Of a stretch of 47,131 nt of DNA, positions 31,563 through 39,347 are shown one piece after another (positions within the stretch are counted from its first letter, which is position 1; each line of letters opens with the position of its first letter). The DNA comes from JBKECA01 sp047973435. GTDB lineage: Bacteria > Planctomycetota > Planctomycetia > Planctomycetales > Planctomycetaceae. The stretch spans positions 1-47,131 of the forward strand of contig JBKECA010000031.1 in the NCBI GenBank assembly GCA_047973435.1. The letters are read 5' to 3'. The notes beneath the pieces were generated by a model, which saw only the letters and a list, made by a program, of their open reading frames with translations, made no database searches and had not been told where the DNA came from. Made by a program: the position numbers and the translations under genes.

Positions 31563-33245
31563 TCAGAATGGGACGTCATCCAGGTCGACCGCCCCCCACA
31601 GCGGGCTGGGTTCCGGCTTGGGACCGAGCCTGCAGGTGATAATGCGGTCGAATTTTTCGCCGACGACCGACCGGACGGTGATGAACTCCGCCAGCGCCAA
31701 GGCACCAGCGTTGGCACGCTCGACCGCCTGCTCTGCCGTGTCGGGGACTTCGTCCGGCGAACGTTCCTTCCACCACTGGACCGCCTTGCGCCGGGGCCAG
31801 CCGGAGTGCTCGAAGCAAATCCATTCGCTGGCCCAGTGATCGAGACCCAGGCGGTAATCGACGCGCATCGTCCTCGGGGCGGTTTCGTCGGCGTCCTTCT
31901 TGGTGTGGACGCTGTAGACGATGTCGCGGACTTCCCACTCCTGGTCGATCACTTCGCCGGAAAGGACGCCCCCATTCGCGGCCCGCTCGTCGTGCTTCTT
32001 CACTTCCGGCTTCGGAAACTCGTGGCCACAGTCGGGGCAGACGCGGTAGGCAGCGGCAATCAACGATCGGCAGGCCGGGCATTCCTTGGCGGGAGCCTCG
32101 CCCGCCCCGCGCGGTGCCGTGTCCTGCACGCGAATCTGGTCGACCGGCCCGTGGCGCAGGACGTTGCCGCCGTAATCGAGGACGAGACAGTTCGTTTTGT
32201 CGGGATGCAACCGGAACCCACGACCGACCATCTGGTAATACAGTCCCGCCGACATCGTCGGCCGCAGGAGCACGACGCAATCCACGTTGGGGGCGTCAAA
32301 CCCGGTCGTCAGGACGTTGACGTTGCAGAGGAACTTGAGCGGTGCCCGTTCGAACAGTCCGCTGTGCTGGTCCCGCCGGAACCGTGCCAGCAGTTCGTCC
32401 CGTTCGGCGTCGGGCGTGTCGCCGCAGACGAACCCGCACTCGATCCCGTGCCGCTCCTGGAGCACCCGGCAGACATGTCGCCCGTGCTGGACACCGGCGG
32501 CGAAGATCAGAACGGAGTGCCGTCCCTTCGTCAGTTCCACAACCTCGGCGCAAGCGGCTTCGACCAGCGCGGCTTCGTCCATCGCCGCTTCGACTTCGCT
32601 GGCCACGAACTCGCCGGCGCGGACGCGCAGCCGCGAGGTGTCGGCCGTGGCGACGCCCGCCTTGCTCGTGAGCTTGGACAGGAACCCGTCGCGGATCAAC
32701 TCCCGGACGCCGATCTCGAAACAGACCGTGTTGAGGAAGTGATCGGCCCGGCAGATCGGACCAGCATCGAGCCGAAACGGCGTGGCGGTGAACCCGTTCA
32801 CCCGCAAGTGAGGACAGACCGCCTTGGCCTCCGCCAGGAACTGCCGGTACATCCCCTCGCCGTCGGCGGGGATCAGATGACACTCATCGACCAGGATCAG
32901 ATCGAACGCCCCGAGTTCAGCGGCCCGCTGGTAGACCGACTGGATGCCGGCCACGATCACGGCGTGCTCCGTGTCCCGGCGCTTGAGGCCGGCCGAGTAG
33001 ACGCCAACCTTCAGGTCGGGACAGACCTGCTTCAGCTTGTCGACCGATTGCTGCAGCAGTTCTTTGACGTGGGCCAGAATCAGCACCCGTCCCTGCCACG
33101 TCTCCACGGCGTCGCGGCAGATCGTGGCCATCACCGGGGTCTTGCCGCCGCCGGTCGGGATCACGACGACCGGGTTGTCATCGTGACACCGCAGATGGCG
33201 GTAGACCGCATCGATGGCCTGGAGTTGATAGGGACGCAGGATCAC
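31563..33245 (-). CDS. Phage-type SF2 (DEAD/DEAH) helicase
   Basis: A 560-residue helicase beginning (GTG) ILRPYQLQAIDAVYRHL with Walker A VIPTGGGKTPVMATI, the DEAH-like box LILVDECHLIPADGEG, GFTATPFRLD, and C-terminal motifs NVNVLTTGFDAPNVDCVVLLRPTMS and QMVGRGFRLHPDK. A zinc ribbon follows (CPACRSL then CPDCGHEF) and a C-terminal domain that resembles the tails of phage replication helicases. The GTG at 33245 is chosen because the family usually starts at the RPYQ motif and because it falls 7 bp after the RusA stop; an ATG at 33326 would overlap RusA by 74 bp. It probably unwinds DNA during element replication or recombination. Confidence 0.88.
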   Translation of the reverse strand: MILRPYQLQAIDAVYRHLRCHDDNPVVVIPTGGGKTPVMATICRDAVETWQGRVLILAHVKELLQQSVDKLKQVCPDLKVGVYSAGLKRRDTEHAVIVAGIQSVYQRAAELGAFDLILVDECHLIPADGEGMYRQFLAEAKAVCPHLRVNGFTATPFRLDAGPICRADHFLNTVCFEIGVRELIRDGFLSKLTSKAGVATADTSRLRVRAGEFVASEVEAAMDEAALVEAACAEVVELTKGRHSVLIFAAGVQHGRHVCRVLQERHGIECGFVCGDTPDAERDELLARFRRDQHSGLFERAPLKFLCNVNVLTTGFDAPNVDCVVLLRPTMSAGLYYQMVGRGFRLHPDKTNCLVLDYGGNVLRHGPVDQIRVQDTAPRGAGEAPAKECPACRSLIAAAYRVCPDCGHEFPKPEVKKHDERAANGGVLSGEVIDQEWEVRDIVYSVHTKKDADETAPRTMRVDYRLGLDHWASEWICFEHSGWPRRKAVQWWKERSPDEVPDTAEQAVERANAGALALAEFITVRSVVGEKFDRIITCRLGPKPEPSPLWGAVDLDDVPF

Positions 33246-33252
33246 AGGGGCA

Positions 33253-33771
33253 TCAATCCGTGGTAGCGAAGGTCGCTGGGGAGCATGAACTCGGCGCAGT
33301 ACCAGTGGAGTTGCGAGCGCCACCACGACCAGGCGATTTCTTCATCGCGCCGCGCTTCGAGCAGCGGGTTGTGATGCCGGCGTCTACGTCGGCGGCGAGG
33401 GGTTGGAGGTGACATTCTGCGCGGGCCTTTCCATCGGGTTCGTGCATCTCGATGACCGCGCGGCGGACCTGGCTGTCATCGAGGTAGATGCCGGCGTGCT
33501 GAAGCGAGTCCCACACGCCCGTTTGAAAGTTGTCCCAGTCGCGACGACGACGATCGGGGGGATACAGATGCAGTTCCGCCTGGAGCGGAACGGAAAGAGG
33601 CTGCTGAACCCGCCCCGCGAGGAGAGAGCAGACCGCTGCGCGGTACTGCCTCCCCTCGCGGCTGAGGAGCGTGCGGTAGCCCACATGCCGGTAATACCGG
33701 TTGACGCTCGGCGGGAACGGCAGCACAAAACGGAGCGTGGCTACCGCGGCTGCCCTGTGAGGGAAGGACAT
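33253..33771 (-). CDS. RusA-family Holliday junction resolvase
   Basis: A 172-residue protein with the RusA signatures: FVLPFPPSVNRYYRHVG near the N-terminus, RRRDWDNFQTGVWDSLQHAGIYLDDSQVRRAVIEMHE in the middle, with Asp residues of DWDN and LDDSQ forming the metal site. RusA resolves four-way junctions during phage recombination and replication. The start at MSFPHRAAAVATLRF (33769-33771) gives the usual length; a longer frame upstream is not needed. It belongs to the same minus-strand block as the helicase and the Sak4-like ATPase. Confidence 0.88.
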   Translation of the reverse strand: MSFPHRAAAVATLRFVLPFPPSVNRYYRHVGYRTLLSREGRQYRAAVCSLLAGRVQQPLSVPLQAELHLYPPDRRRRDWDNFQTGVWDSLQHAGIYLDDSQVRRAVIEMHEPDGKARAECHLQPLAADVDAGITTRCSKRGAMKKSPGRGGARNSTGTAPSSCSPATFATTD

Positions 33772-33956
33772 AGAGATGTCCCCAGGGTCAGTGTGGGGAA
33801 AAACAGGCAGGCGTCTCCCTCGGGAGGTGCCGTGGGCATTGCTCCTGTAGAGTCGCAGGGACGATCGATCGCCGTCTTTCAACGTCGCCGAATGCGTCGA
33901 TTGCTGTCGTCGCCGCTCAAGCGCGTCGGCAAGTCACGCACGCCTGCCTGTCCGTT

Positions 33957-34463
33957 TCACGTTCGCCGCCAGGGCGGACCGGCGGAGCCGGCTTGTGCCT
34001 GCGCACCGCTGCGCGGAGCTCCGGCTACGGGGCTCGTGGCCATCGGGGCGGCCACCGTCGGAGCGGCGTGCTTGCTGCGATATCCCTTGATCACGTTCGC
34101 GGGCTCGTCCGTGTCGGGTCGCTTCTCCACGCGGACCTTGACCAGCAGCGGCAGGTCATGCAGCTCGCAGCTGTCCTTCGGTTCCATGACGCCGACCGCC
34201 CGGCAAATCGCCGACAACGTCGCCCGCGCGATCTTCACGGCGAGCTCGTTCGGGTTGGCCAGGTTCAGCCGGTCCCAGAGCTTTCGACCCTTGAAGGGAC
34301 CGTCGAGCACCTCGAACTCCAGTTCCAGGTACGAACCGGTGCCGGCCTTGGTCGGCTTGTCCTCCGAGTTGGTGATGACGCAGAGGTATTCCCCGGCGGG
34401 GATCGGATCGAACGATTCGCTCGGCTCCACCGTATGGGCGTTGAACCCGCGCAAGTCGGCCAT
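33957..34463 (-). CDS. DUF669 protein (phage single-strand DNA-associated)
   Basis: A 168-residue protein starting MADLRGFNAHTVEPSESFDPIPAGEYLCVI, with the DUF669 core NSEDKPTKAGTGSYLELEFEVLDGPFKGRKLWDRLNLANPNELAVKIARATLSAI (shown as two parts: SYLELEFEVLDG, then KLWDRLNLAN). DUF669 proteins are phage-encoded, sit next to Sak-type ATPases and are thought to bind single-stranded DNA. The last 40 residues are Ala/Pro-rich and disordered. A GGAG box lies 7 bp before the ATG. Confidence 0.85.
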   Translation of the reverse strand: MADLRGFNAHTVEPSESFDPIPAGEYLCVITNSEDKPTKAGTGSYLELEFEVLDGPFKGRKLWDRLNLANPNELAVKIARATLSAICRAVGVMEPKDSCELHDLPLLVKVRVEKRPDTDEPANVIKGYRSKHAAPTVAAPMATSPVAGAPRSGAQAQAGSAGPPWRRT

Positions 34464-34552
34464 GAGATGTCTCCAGTAGGTTGGTGTTTGGGTCCGCTGC
34501 GCGCACGGCGAGCGCAGTCAGTAGGGAGGCAAGGAGTCGGACTCGGGAAGCG

Positions 34553-35317
34553 CTACGCGGTCAGGCCGAGATGCTGGGCGTAGTCGCGGAAGTCGAGCGG
34601 AAGTTCTTCGGGGAGATTGAGGCGGTTCTTCGCCATGTGCGCCGGGCGCTCCGTGGTCCGCAGGATGCGGTCCCCGGTGCCGATGCCGCGGGTGCGGGTC
34701 TTGTCGAACCCTTCCTCGGTCTGACGGGTATGGACCTTGTAGGTTGCAAACAACACCTCGTCGCACCACTCCTGGATCAGCGCCGAGGCGTGCTTGTTCA
34801 GCCGGGGCGAGTACCGGTCGTAAGCGTCGGTCTCCGGGTTCTCGAACCGCTCGATCTTCGCGTGGGCGATGAGGATGACCATCATCCCGCGTTCATCGCG
34901 CAGCGCCGTGAGGCCATCCAGCACTTCGCGCCAGACGTCGAGGGCAAACGTGTAGCCCTTCGCGAACCCGTAATCCTCGATCGACGTGACCGGCCGGCCT
35001 TTCTCGGTCGCCGGCTTCCGCCGCACGACTTCGGCCCAGATGAGCCGCTCGAGCCAGTCGAGACTGTCGATTACCACCGTGCCGAACTGGTGCGGCTCGG
35101 CGTAGAGCGACATCAGCGCGGCCATCACGTCCTCGAACGTACTGGCCAGCGGGAACCGCGGCGCTTCGATGTCCGCCAGGCCGTCTTCGGTCTGGATGAA
35201 GACGGGGCTGGGGGCCATCGCCCCGAACGTACTCTTGCCGATGCCGTGGACGCCGTAGAGCATCACCCGTCGGGGCTTGTGGGATCGACCGGTCTCAATC
35301 GACTGCAGCAGACTCAT
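34553..35317 (-). CDS. Sak4-like phage recombination ATPase
   Basis: A 254-residue RecA-fold ATPase with Walker A YGVHGIGKST (21-30), Walker B FGTVVIDSLDWLERLIW, and VILIAHAKIERFENPETDAYDRYSPRLN downstream. Phage Sak4-type proteins share this size and order and help single-strand annealing or recombination; they usually sit beside a DUF669 gene, as here. The ATG follows a GAGGTG box by 4-5 bp. A copy of the AAGCCTAACAGTAG box lies on the minus strand at 35354-35366, about 40 bp upstream, and may drive this and the genes downstream. Confidence 0.85.
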   Translation of the reverse strand: MSLLQSIETGRSHKPRRVMLYGVHGIGKSTFGAMAPSPVFIQTEDGLADIEAPRFPLASTFEDVMAALMSLYAEPHQFGTVVIDSLDWLERLIWAEVVRRKPATEKGRPVTSIEDYGFAKGYTFALDVWREVLDGLTALRDERGMMVILIAHAKIERFENPETDAYDRYSPRLNKHASALIQEWCDEVLFATYKVHTRQTEEGFDKTRTRGIGTGDRILRTTERPAHMAKNRLNLPEELPLDFRDYAQHLGLTA

Positions 35318-35347
35318 CTGTCACCTCATTTCGATTCGCTGTGCGTG

Positions 35348-35372
35348 GTCCCTCTACTGTTAGGCTTTCCGA
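35348..35372 (-). promoter_or_regulatory. AAGCCTAACAGTAG box, copy A (putative element promoter)
   Basis: On the minus strand this reads GGAAAGCCTAACAGTAGAGG. It is the same box that is found at 38862, 43676, 44096 and, diverged, at 44194. Here it overlaps the stop codon of the sigma factor gene (TAA within GCCTAACAG) and lies 30-55 bp before the Sak4-like gene start, the position expected for a promoter. The recurrence in front of genes of one element suggests recognition by one factor. Confidence 0.45.
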
Positions 35373-36016
35373 TTCGTGCTTGATCGGGCGGTCGGTTTTT
35401 GCTGGTTTTCGGAAAGTTCCTCTGAATTCGTGATCCGCTCCCGCGCGCGTTCGAGGACGCAGCGGATCGTGCGGCGGGCGACGCCACGTCCCCGCGCCAC
35501 CTCGGACTGAGACTGGTCAGCCAGTTCGCGCAGGACCGCGCGTTCGTTCTCCGGCAGCGGTGCCAGCAACGTCTCCAGGTCGAGGCGCAATTCCGCCTGC
35601 TCGTGCTCGTCCAACGGGAAGCTGCGGGTGATCGCCGACTGATGGTCGCGCCGGACCTGCGTGGCGAGCGGCACCTGCATCCCGTCCGCGTCGGTCACCA
35701 GCACGTCGAGCGATTCGGCGGCGTGGCCCCGCTGGCGCTTCTCGGCCCGGCGACTGATCAGGATCTGGGCGGCCGTCCGTTCGACGACCGTGGCGACGAA
35801 CGACTCCCAGTCCCCGACCGCAGGATCGAACGTCGGCGCGGCCTGCCAGACCGCCGCCGACAACTCCTGCCGGATGTCGTCCTGATCCTGGGGACGCAGC
35901 GATGCGTGCCCGATCAGGCGGCGGGCTTTGCCGCGGATCAAGCGGGCCGCGAAGCCCTGGGTCAGTTCGTGGTTGAGATCAAGGGTGGGGCGGGAAGGAA
36001 CTGCAACCTGGGTCAT
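35360..36016 (-). CDS. Sigma-70-like RNA polymerase factor
   Basis: A 218-residue protein built like a group 4 (ECF-type) sigma factor. Region 2 spans about residues 20-95 (RPQDQDDIRQELSAAVWQAAPTFDPAVGDWESFVATVV, in part, then RTAAQILISRRAEKRQRG). Region 4 spans about 145-195, with LPENERAVLRELADQSQSEVARGRGVARRTIRCVLERARERI. Between them is a short linker. It sits among replication genes of the element rather than beside an anti-sigma gene, so it probably directs RNA polymerase to element promoters. Its stop codon lies inside copy A of the AAGCCTAACAGTAG box, which could be such a promoter. Confidence 0.82.
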   Translation of the reverse strand: MTQVAVPSRPTLDLNHELTQGFAARLIRGKARRLIGHASLRPQDQDDIRQELSAAVWQAAPTFDPAVGDWESFVATVVERTAAQILISRRAEKRQRGHAAESLDVLVTDADGMQVPLATQVRRDHQSAITRSFPLDEHEQAELRLDLETLLAPLPENERAVLRELADQSQSEVARGRGVARRTIRCVLERARERITNSEELSENQQKPTARSSTNRKA

Positions 36017-36041
36017 GAGAGATTCCGGTCTGGGGGGCTCG

Positions 36042-36193
36042 GTGCAGTGCCCGTTGCACTGCGAACACCCCCCGCCGGAATTGCAGATCCTGGGAGCGAA
36101 TTGTCAGAGGCGGCGTGTAACTCCTTGGGGTCGTGTGGATTGCAGTCTCGGAATTCCAAATTGCAGTTGCAGATCATGCGGCCAACTGCAATT
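36042..36193. promoter_or_regulatory. Inverted repeats and ATTGCAG boxes between sigma gene and unknown pair
   Basis: This 176-bp gap holds a 7-bp hairpin GCAGTGC (36044-36050) / GCACTGC (36056-36062) and a perfect 11-bp inverted repeat AATTGCAGTTG (36159-36169) / CAACTGCAATT (36183-36193), which runs into the stop codon of the upstream gene. Single ATTGCAG boxes also occur near 36078 and 36139. The set could be an operator cluster controlling the sigma gene; the 11-bp dyad could also be a terminator of the upstream pair, though it has no U-run. Confidence 0.4.
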
Positions 36194-37146
36194 CACGACA
36201 CGAACCGCAGTACCTGATCGAGGTCGTCCGCCAGGTTCCAGAGCAGTTGCAGCTCGGTCGCCCGCTCATCATTCAGGGAGCGGCTGATGCGGGATTCGGT
36301 GATCCCCAGCCGGCGGGCCAGATCCTTCTGTGTCGGCCGGGGCAGGAGCGCCGGGACGCCGCGTGCCTCCCGAGTCTCGTAGGCGTAGTCGCGGGCGGAA
36401 CGCAGATGCTGCTTCAATTCCGCGACGAGCGCATCGATGTCGCCCGCCCTGGTCTGACGCCGGGTCGGTGCCGGTTTCTTCGGCGAGGGGGACTCCGCCT
36501 GGGGAACGTGCAGCAGCTCGTCCAGTCGCACCTCGTCCCACTGCAATGTTTCGCCCGACCATTCGGTCAGATCGCGGAGTGATCCCGCCACAACGCCCTG
36601 CGGAAGCGAATACGTCGGCAACCGGCCCGGAACCAGCAACAGCGTGCGCGCCGGGAACTGGGCGCGTAACAGGAGGTCACCGGCGTCCCGGCGGAACAGC
36701 TGGAAGCCGATCCACACGGACCAGGTCGCTCCACCCTGGTTCAGGCGTCCGAGTCGCCACAGCCGATCTGCCAGGGACTCGCTTTGCTGGCCGGTGACCT
36801 TCAGGGAACAGCAGACCAGATCTACCAGCGCGACCCGCTCCACCTGCCAGCGCCCCAGGTGATCGAGCGGAATCTCGGTCAGGCCGCAATGGGGGCAGGC
36901 CAACAGTGCCCGCGCGGCCCCCTGGCTCGTCTCCGTATAGATGACGTCGCGGAACGGAGCCTCCGGGCATTCCGGGCAAGCGACGCTTCGCACCGGTGGA
37001 AGTTCGGTCAGCAGCCCCGCCGCCGTCAGCTTGGCGATTCGCTCCGCTGGCCACTCGCGCACGACTTCGCCAGCGATGACCGGTCGCTGGCCGTCGAGCG
37101 CCGTCAACACATCCGGCCATCCCTCCAGCTCCACCACGTCAGTCAC
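36193..37146 (-). CDS. Unknown protein with zinc-ribbon-like Cys pairs and C-terminal HTH
   Basis: A 317-residue protein I do not recognise. Cys pairs CPEC (near residue 58) and CPHC (near 85) look like a zinc ribbon. The centre is a compact domain (WSVWIGFQLFRRDAGDLLLRAQFPARTLLLVPG), then a Pro-rich linker, and the C-terminus has an HTH: RPTQKDLARRLGITESRISRSLNDERATELQLLWNLADDL (in part). The GTG start at 37146 has a GGAGG box 7 bp upstream and overlaps the upstream stop by 8 bp; an ATG at 37185 would give a longer overlap. It is coupled to the next gene upstream. It could be a regulator, or the DNA-binding half of a two-gene system. Confidence 0.7.
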   Translation of the reverse strand: MTDVVELEGWPDVLTALDGQRPVIAGEVVREWPAERIAKLTAAGLLTELPPVRSVACPECPEAPFRDVIYTETSQGAARALLACPHCGLTEIPLDHLGRWQVERVALVDLVCCSLKVTGQQSESLADRLWRLGRLNQGGATWSVWIGFQLFRRDAGDLLLRAQFPARTLLLVPGRLPTYSLPQGVVAGSLRDLTEWSGETLQWDEVRLDELLHVPQAESPSPKKPAPTRRQTRAGDIDALVAELKQHLRSARDYAYETREARGVPALLPRPTQKDLARRLGITESRISRSLNDERATELQLLWNLADDLDQVLRFVS

Positions 37147-38305
37147 GGGAAATCCTCCACATCCGCAGGTGGCGACGCGCGACATCAGCTCGTTCCGGCG
37201 GCTGGCTCCGCAGGTTGCAGGTGTTGGGGGCCGAGACGTCGATCGTCATTGACCCCGCCCGCCGGCGGAGCGTCTTGCGAAACAGAAATCGCAGCGTGGC
37301 GGACGTGATCCGCACGTCTGACAGTGGCACCTCTTCCTCATTGAGGCACTGGTCCACCATGCGGAGCACGTCGTGCGATTCGCCGTCGCGCGATTCCAGC
37401 GTGATCCGCCGCGTGCGGTCGGGCAGATCGAGCCGCAGCCGCTTCAACTCGACGTGGATCTCGTCGGTGGGGATCGTCTCCAGGCGAAAGTCCCGGTCCT
37501 TCAGCCGGTCGAGGTGATAGACCTGTCGCGGAACCCGCGGCCCGACTTCCGTGTCGAGGATCATCCAGGCGAACGCTTCCTCGAGCGGCGTCTTGAGTCG
37601 TGTGGGCACTGCGGCCGAGGTTTCCAGCGTGCCGGTCGGCTGGTGGAAGGCGAAGACGATCTCGAACGTCTGACGGACGGAGCGGGTGGTGAGCTTCCCG
37701 TCGTCGTCGTGCAGCGTCACGGCCCGGATGAAATCATCGGGATAGCAGCAGAAGTAGTCGGTGCCGTTGTCCCGTTGAAAGTGCTCGACCGTGCAATGCT
37801 GCCCGCGCCCCTGTTCCGTCACCAGCAGCCGTGAAATATCGCGGGCCAGGCTGTCGAGCGCGTGGTGATCCGTGCGCGGGGCCGCGTGCGGAAGGTCGTC
37901 CCGTTTTCGCCAGCCGTGGCGGTGTTCGATCTGGTGATAGGCGAGCGCCTTCTCAAACACCTCGGGCGCTTCCAGCCAGGCCCACATCGCCCGGCGGTAC
38001 AGACTCCCGGTCTCCAGAGCTTCCGACAGCTGCGACCGCTGGCCGAGATCGTCAGCCGCTTCGCGCAAGGCCTGCTGGCCGGATTCGCAAGCGAGGTCGA
38101 ACACGTTCCGCAGCACACCCTCAATGAACTCGCGGGTCTCCTCCGGCCACATGTGGAGCAGGTTGACAAGCTTCTCGGCCTGGCGTTCCCCCATCCGGTC
38201 CCAGGGGACGCCGTAGCAGTTCTGGCGGAACTGGATGAAAAACTGTTCCAGCAGCTCGTTGGGAATCAGGCGGAGCACGGCCGGAATGGAAAAATGGCGG
38301 GACAT
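37139..38305 (-). CDS. Unknown 388-aa protein coupled to the HTH protein
   Basis: A 388-residue soluble protein of unknown family, starting MSRHFSIPAVLRLIPNELLEQFF after an AGGAAG box. The N-terminal 150 residues are helical. The rest is mixed, with FCCYPDDFIRAVTLHDDDGKL and long basic strands near the C-terminus (TLRFLFRKTLRRRAGSMTIDV). No nuclease, ATPase or membrane motif was found. It is the first gene of the minus-strand block and is translationally coupled to the zinc-ribbon/HTH gene, so the pair probably acts together. Confidence 0.7.
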   Translation of the reverse strand: MSRHFSIPAVLRLIPNELLEQFFIQFRQNCYGVPWDRMGERQAEKLVNLLHMWPEETREFIEGVLRNVFDLACESGQQALREAADDLGQRSQLSEALETGSLYRRAMWAWLEAPEVFEKALAYHQIEHRHGWRKRDDLPHAAPRTDHHALDSLARDISRLLVTEQGRGQHCTVEHFQRDNGTDYFCCYPDDFIRAVTLHDDDGKLTTRSVRQTFEIVFAFHQPTGTLETSAAVPTRLKTPLEEAFAWMILDTEVGPRVPRQVYHLDRLKDRDFRLETIPTDEIHVELKRLRLDLPDRTRRITLESRDGESHDVLRMVDQCLNEEEVPLSDVRITSATLRFLFRKTLRRRAGSMTIDVSAPNTCNLRSQPPERADVARRHLRMWRISRD

Positions 38306-38927
38306 GAATGCTTCCTCAGAGACAGTGAATCATGGTGATCCTTCCTTGGGATGCGCAGCAGCATTCCCGCTGTGCGACGGGAGTTGAAAACGAGCACGGA
38401 GCCGCCGCACCCTGGAGCGCAGAGCGTCACGAACTCGCTGGCGGAATGACCGACCGAAATCAGGTCGTCATGAGCGGGGCACGCGGCCGGCGCTGGATGG
38501 GGAACGCCCCCGCGTGCTGGAACGAGCGAAATGTCGTCGTCATGGCAACATCCTCTCTCATCAGGCGTCGACACCTACAGCGGTCAACACGCGGCCGGAC
38601 CCCGCCGGACTTGGCGTCCCTCCGGTGCTCAAAGCGGTTACGAACAGCGTGTTCGCCGCTCCCCAAGCCACCGGACACAAAACGTGTACATGCGTATCGT
38701 TTCGACAGTTTAGCCCCGGTACGAGGCGCTGTCAAAAGCAAATTTGGGAAGCCCGTTCGTCGTCGCAACTCCGTGGTGATAGCGTTCAGGCGGTCCCTGG
38801 TCCGAACATGGTCGCCAGAAAAATTCCAGAATCTGACCGCCCGATTGGGCGCGGATCGGAAAGCCTAACAGTAGGGGGCGCGCGAATCGGGCTGCGCGCT
38901 GTCGGGTTCAACCGGGAGGTCCGCCGC
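38306..38927. other. Divergent intergenic region of the element
   Basis: About 620 bases between the minus-strand and plus-strand blocks. It holds no convincing gene; short frames on both strands lack start context and family resemblance. The right end (38862-38899) carries copy B of the AAGCCTAACAGTAG box followed by a hairpin. A short leader frame with its own GGAAGGATCACC signal (ATG near 38334, five codons, minus strand) sits just before the 388-aa gene. Confidence 0.45.
38830..38899 (+). promoter_or_regulatory. AAGCCTAACAGTAG box, copy B, with hairpin
   Basis: CCAGAATCTGACCGCCCGAT, then about 15 bases later AAGCCTAACAGTAGGGGG (38861-38878), then GCGCGC (38878-38883) and GCGCGC (38894-38899) forming a 6-bp stem with a 10-nt loop. 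The upstream part is closely matched by the unit at 43640-43690 (CCAGAATTCGACCGCCCGAG). It lies about 30-65 bp before the TTG start of the diphosphohydrolase gene, and could drive the plus-strand replication block. Confidence 0.5.
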
Positions 38928-39347
38928 TTGGTCACCGAGTTCGATCTGCCGCGCATCTTCCAGCCGAATGACACTTCCGAGAACCCGAAAGACCGCATCG
39001 GCGAGACGAAACCGCCATTGCACCTCATTCCGCCGGCGGCCGAAATCCTGGAAGCGGTGGTCATGGGACTCGGCGCGAAGAAGTACGGCCCGTTTAACTG
39101 GCGCACGATGAACGTTCGGGCGACGATTTACGTCGCGGCCGCGAAACGCCACCTCATCCAGTGGCTCGACCGCCAGGATGACGATCCGGAGAGCGGTGTC
39201 TCGCACCTGGCTCACGCGCGGGCCTGCCTCGGCATCCTGCTCGACGCGCAGGCGACGGGGCACCTCGTCGATGATCGGCCGGAGCCTGGGGCCGCACCGC
39301 AGTTGATCACGCGCCACACCTCCGCACCGAAGGAGCGGACCGAGTGA
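38928..39347 (+). CDS. dATP/dGTP diphosphohydrolase-like protein (DUF5664)
   Basis: A 139-residue protein whose core, NPKDRIGETKPPLHLIPPAA, then EAVVMGLGAKKYGPFNWR, AAAKRHLIQWLDRQDDDPESGVSHLAHARACLGILLDAQ, matches phage dATP/dGTP diphosphohydrolases, all-alpha NTP pyrophosphatases that bias the nucleotide pool. The start is placed at the TTG at 38928, 8 bp after a GGGAGG box; longer in-frame starts lie upstream of the copy B promoter-like box and read as non-protein. Its stop overlaps the prim-pol start (GTGA at 39344-39347). Confidence 0.8.
   Translation: MVTEFDLPRIFQPNDTSENPKDRIGETKPPLHLIPPAAEILEAVVMGLGAKKYGPFNWRTMNVRATIYVAAAKRHLIQWLDRQDDDPESGVSHLAHARACLGILLDAQATGHLVDDRPEPGAAPQLITRHTSAPKERTE

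Noticed and set aside
31806..33266. A 486-codon open frame on the plus strand across the SF2 helicase gene.
   Set aside because: The minus strand there encodes all helicase motifs; the plus frame is His/Val/Asp-rich shadow sequence.
38332..38868. A 179-codon plus-strand frame ending in the AAGCCTAACAG box upstream of the diphosphohydrolase gene.
   Set aside because: No recognisable domain, unusual composition, and it spans the divergent promoter region; the similarity of its end to that of the sigma gene comes from the shared DNA box, not from protein.
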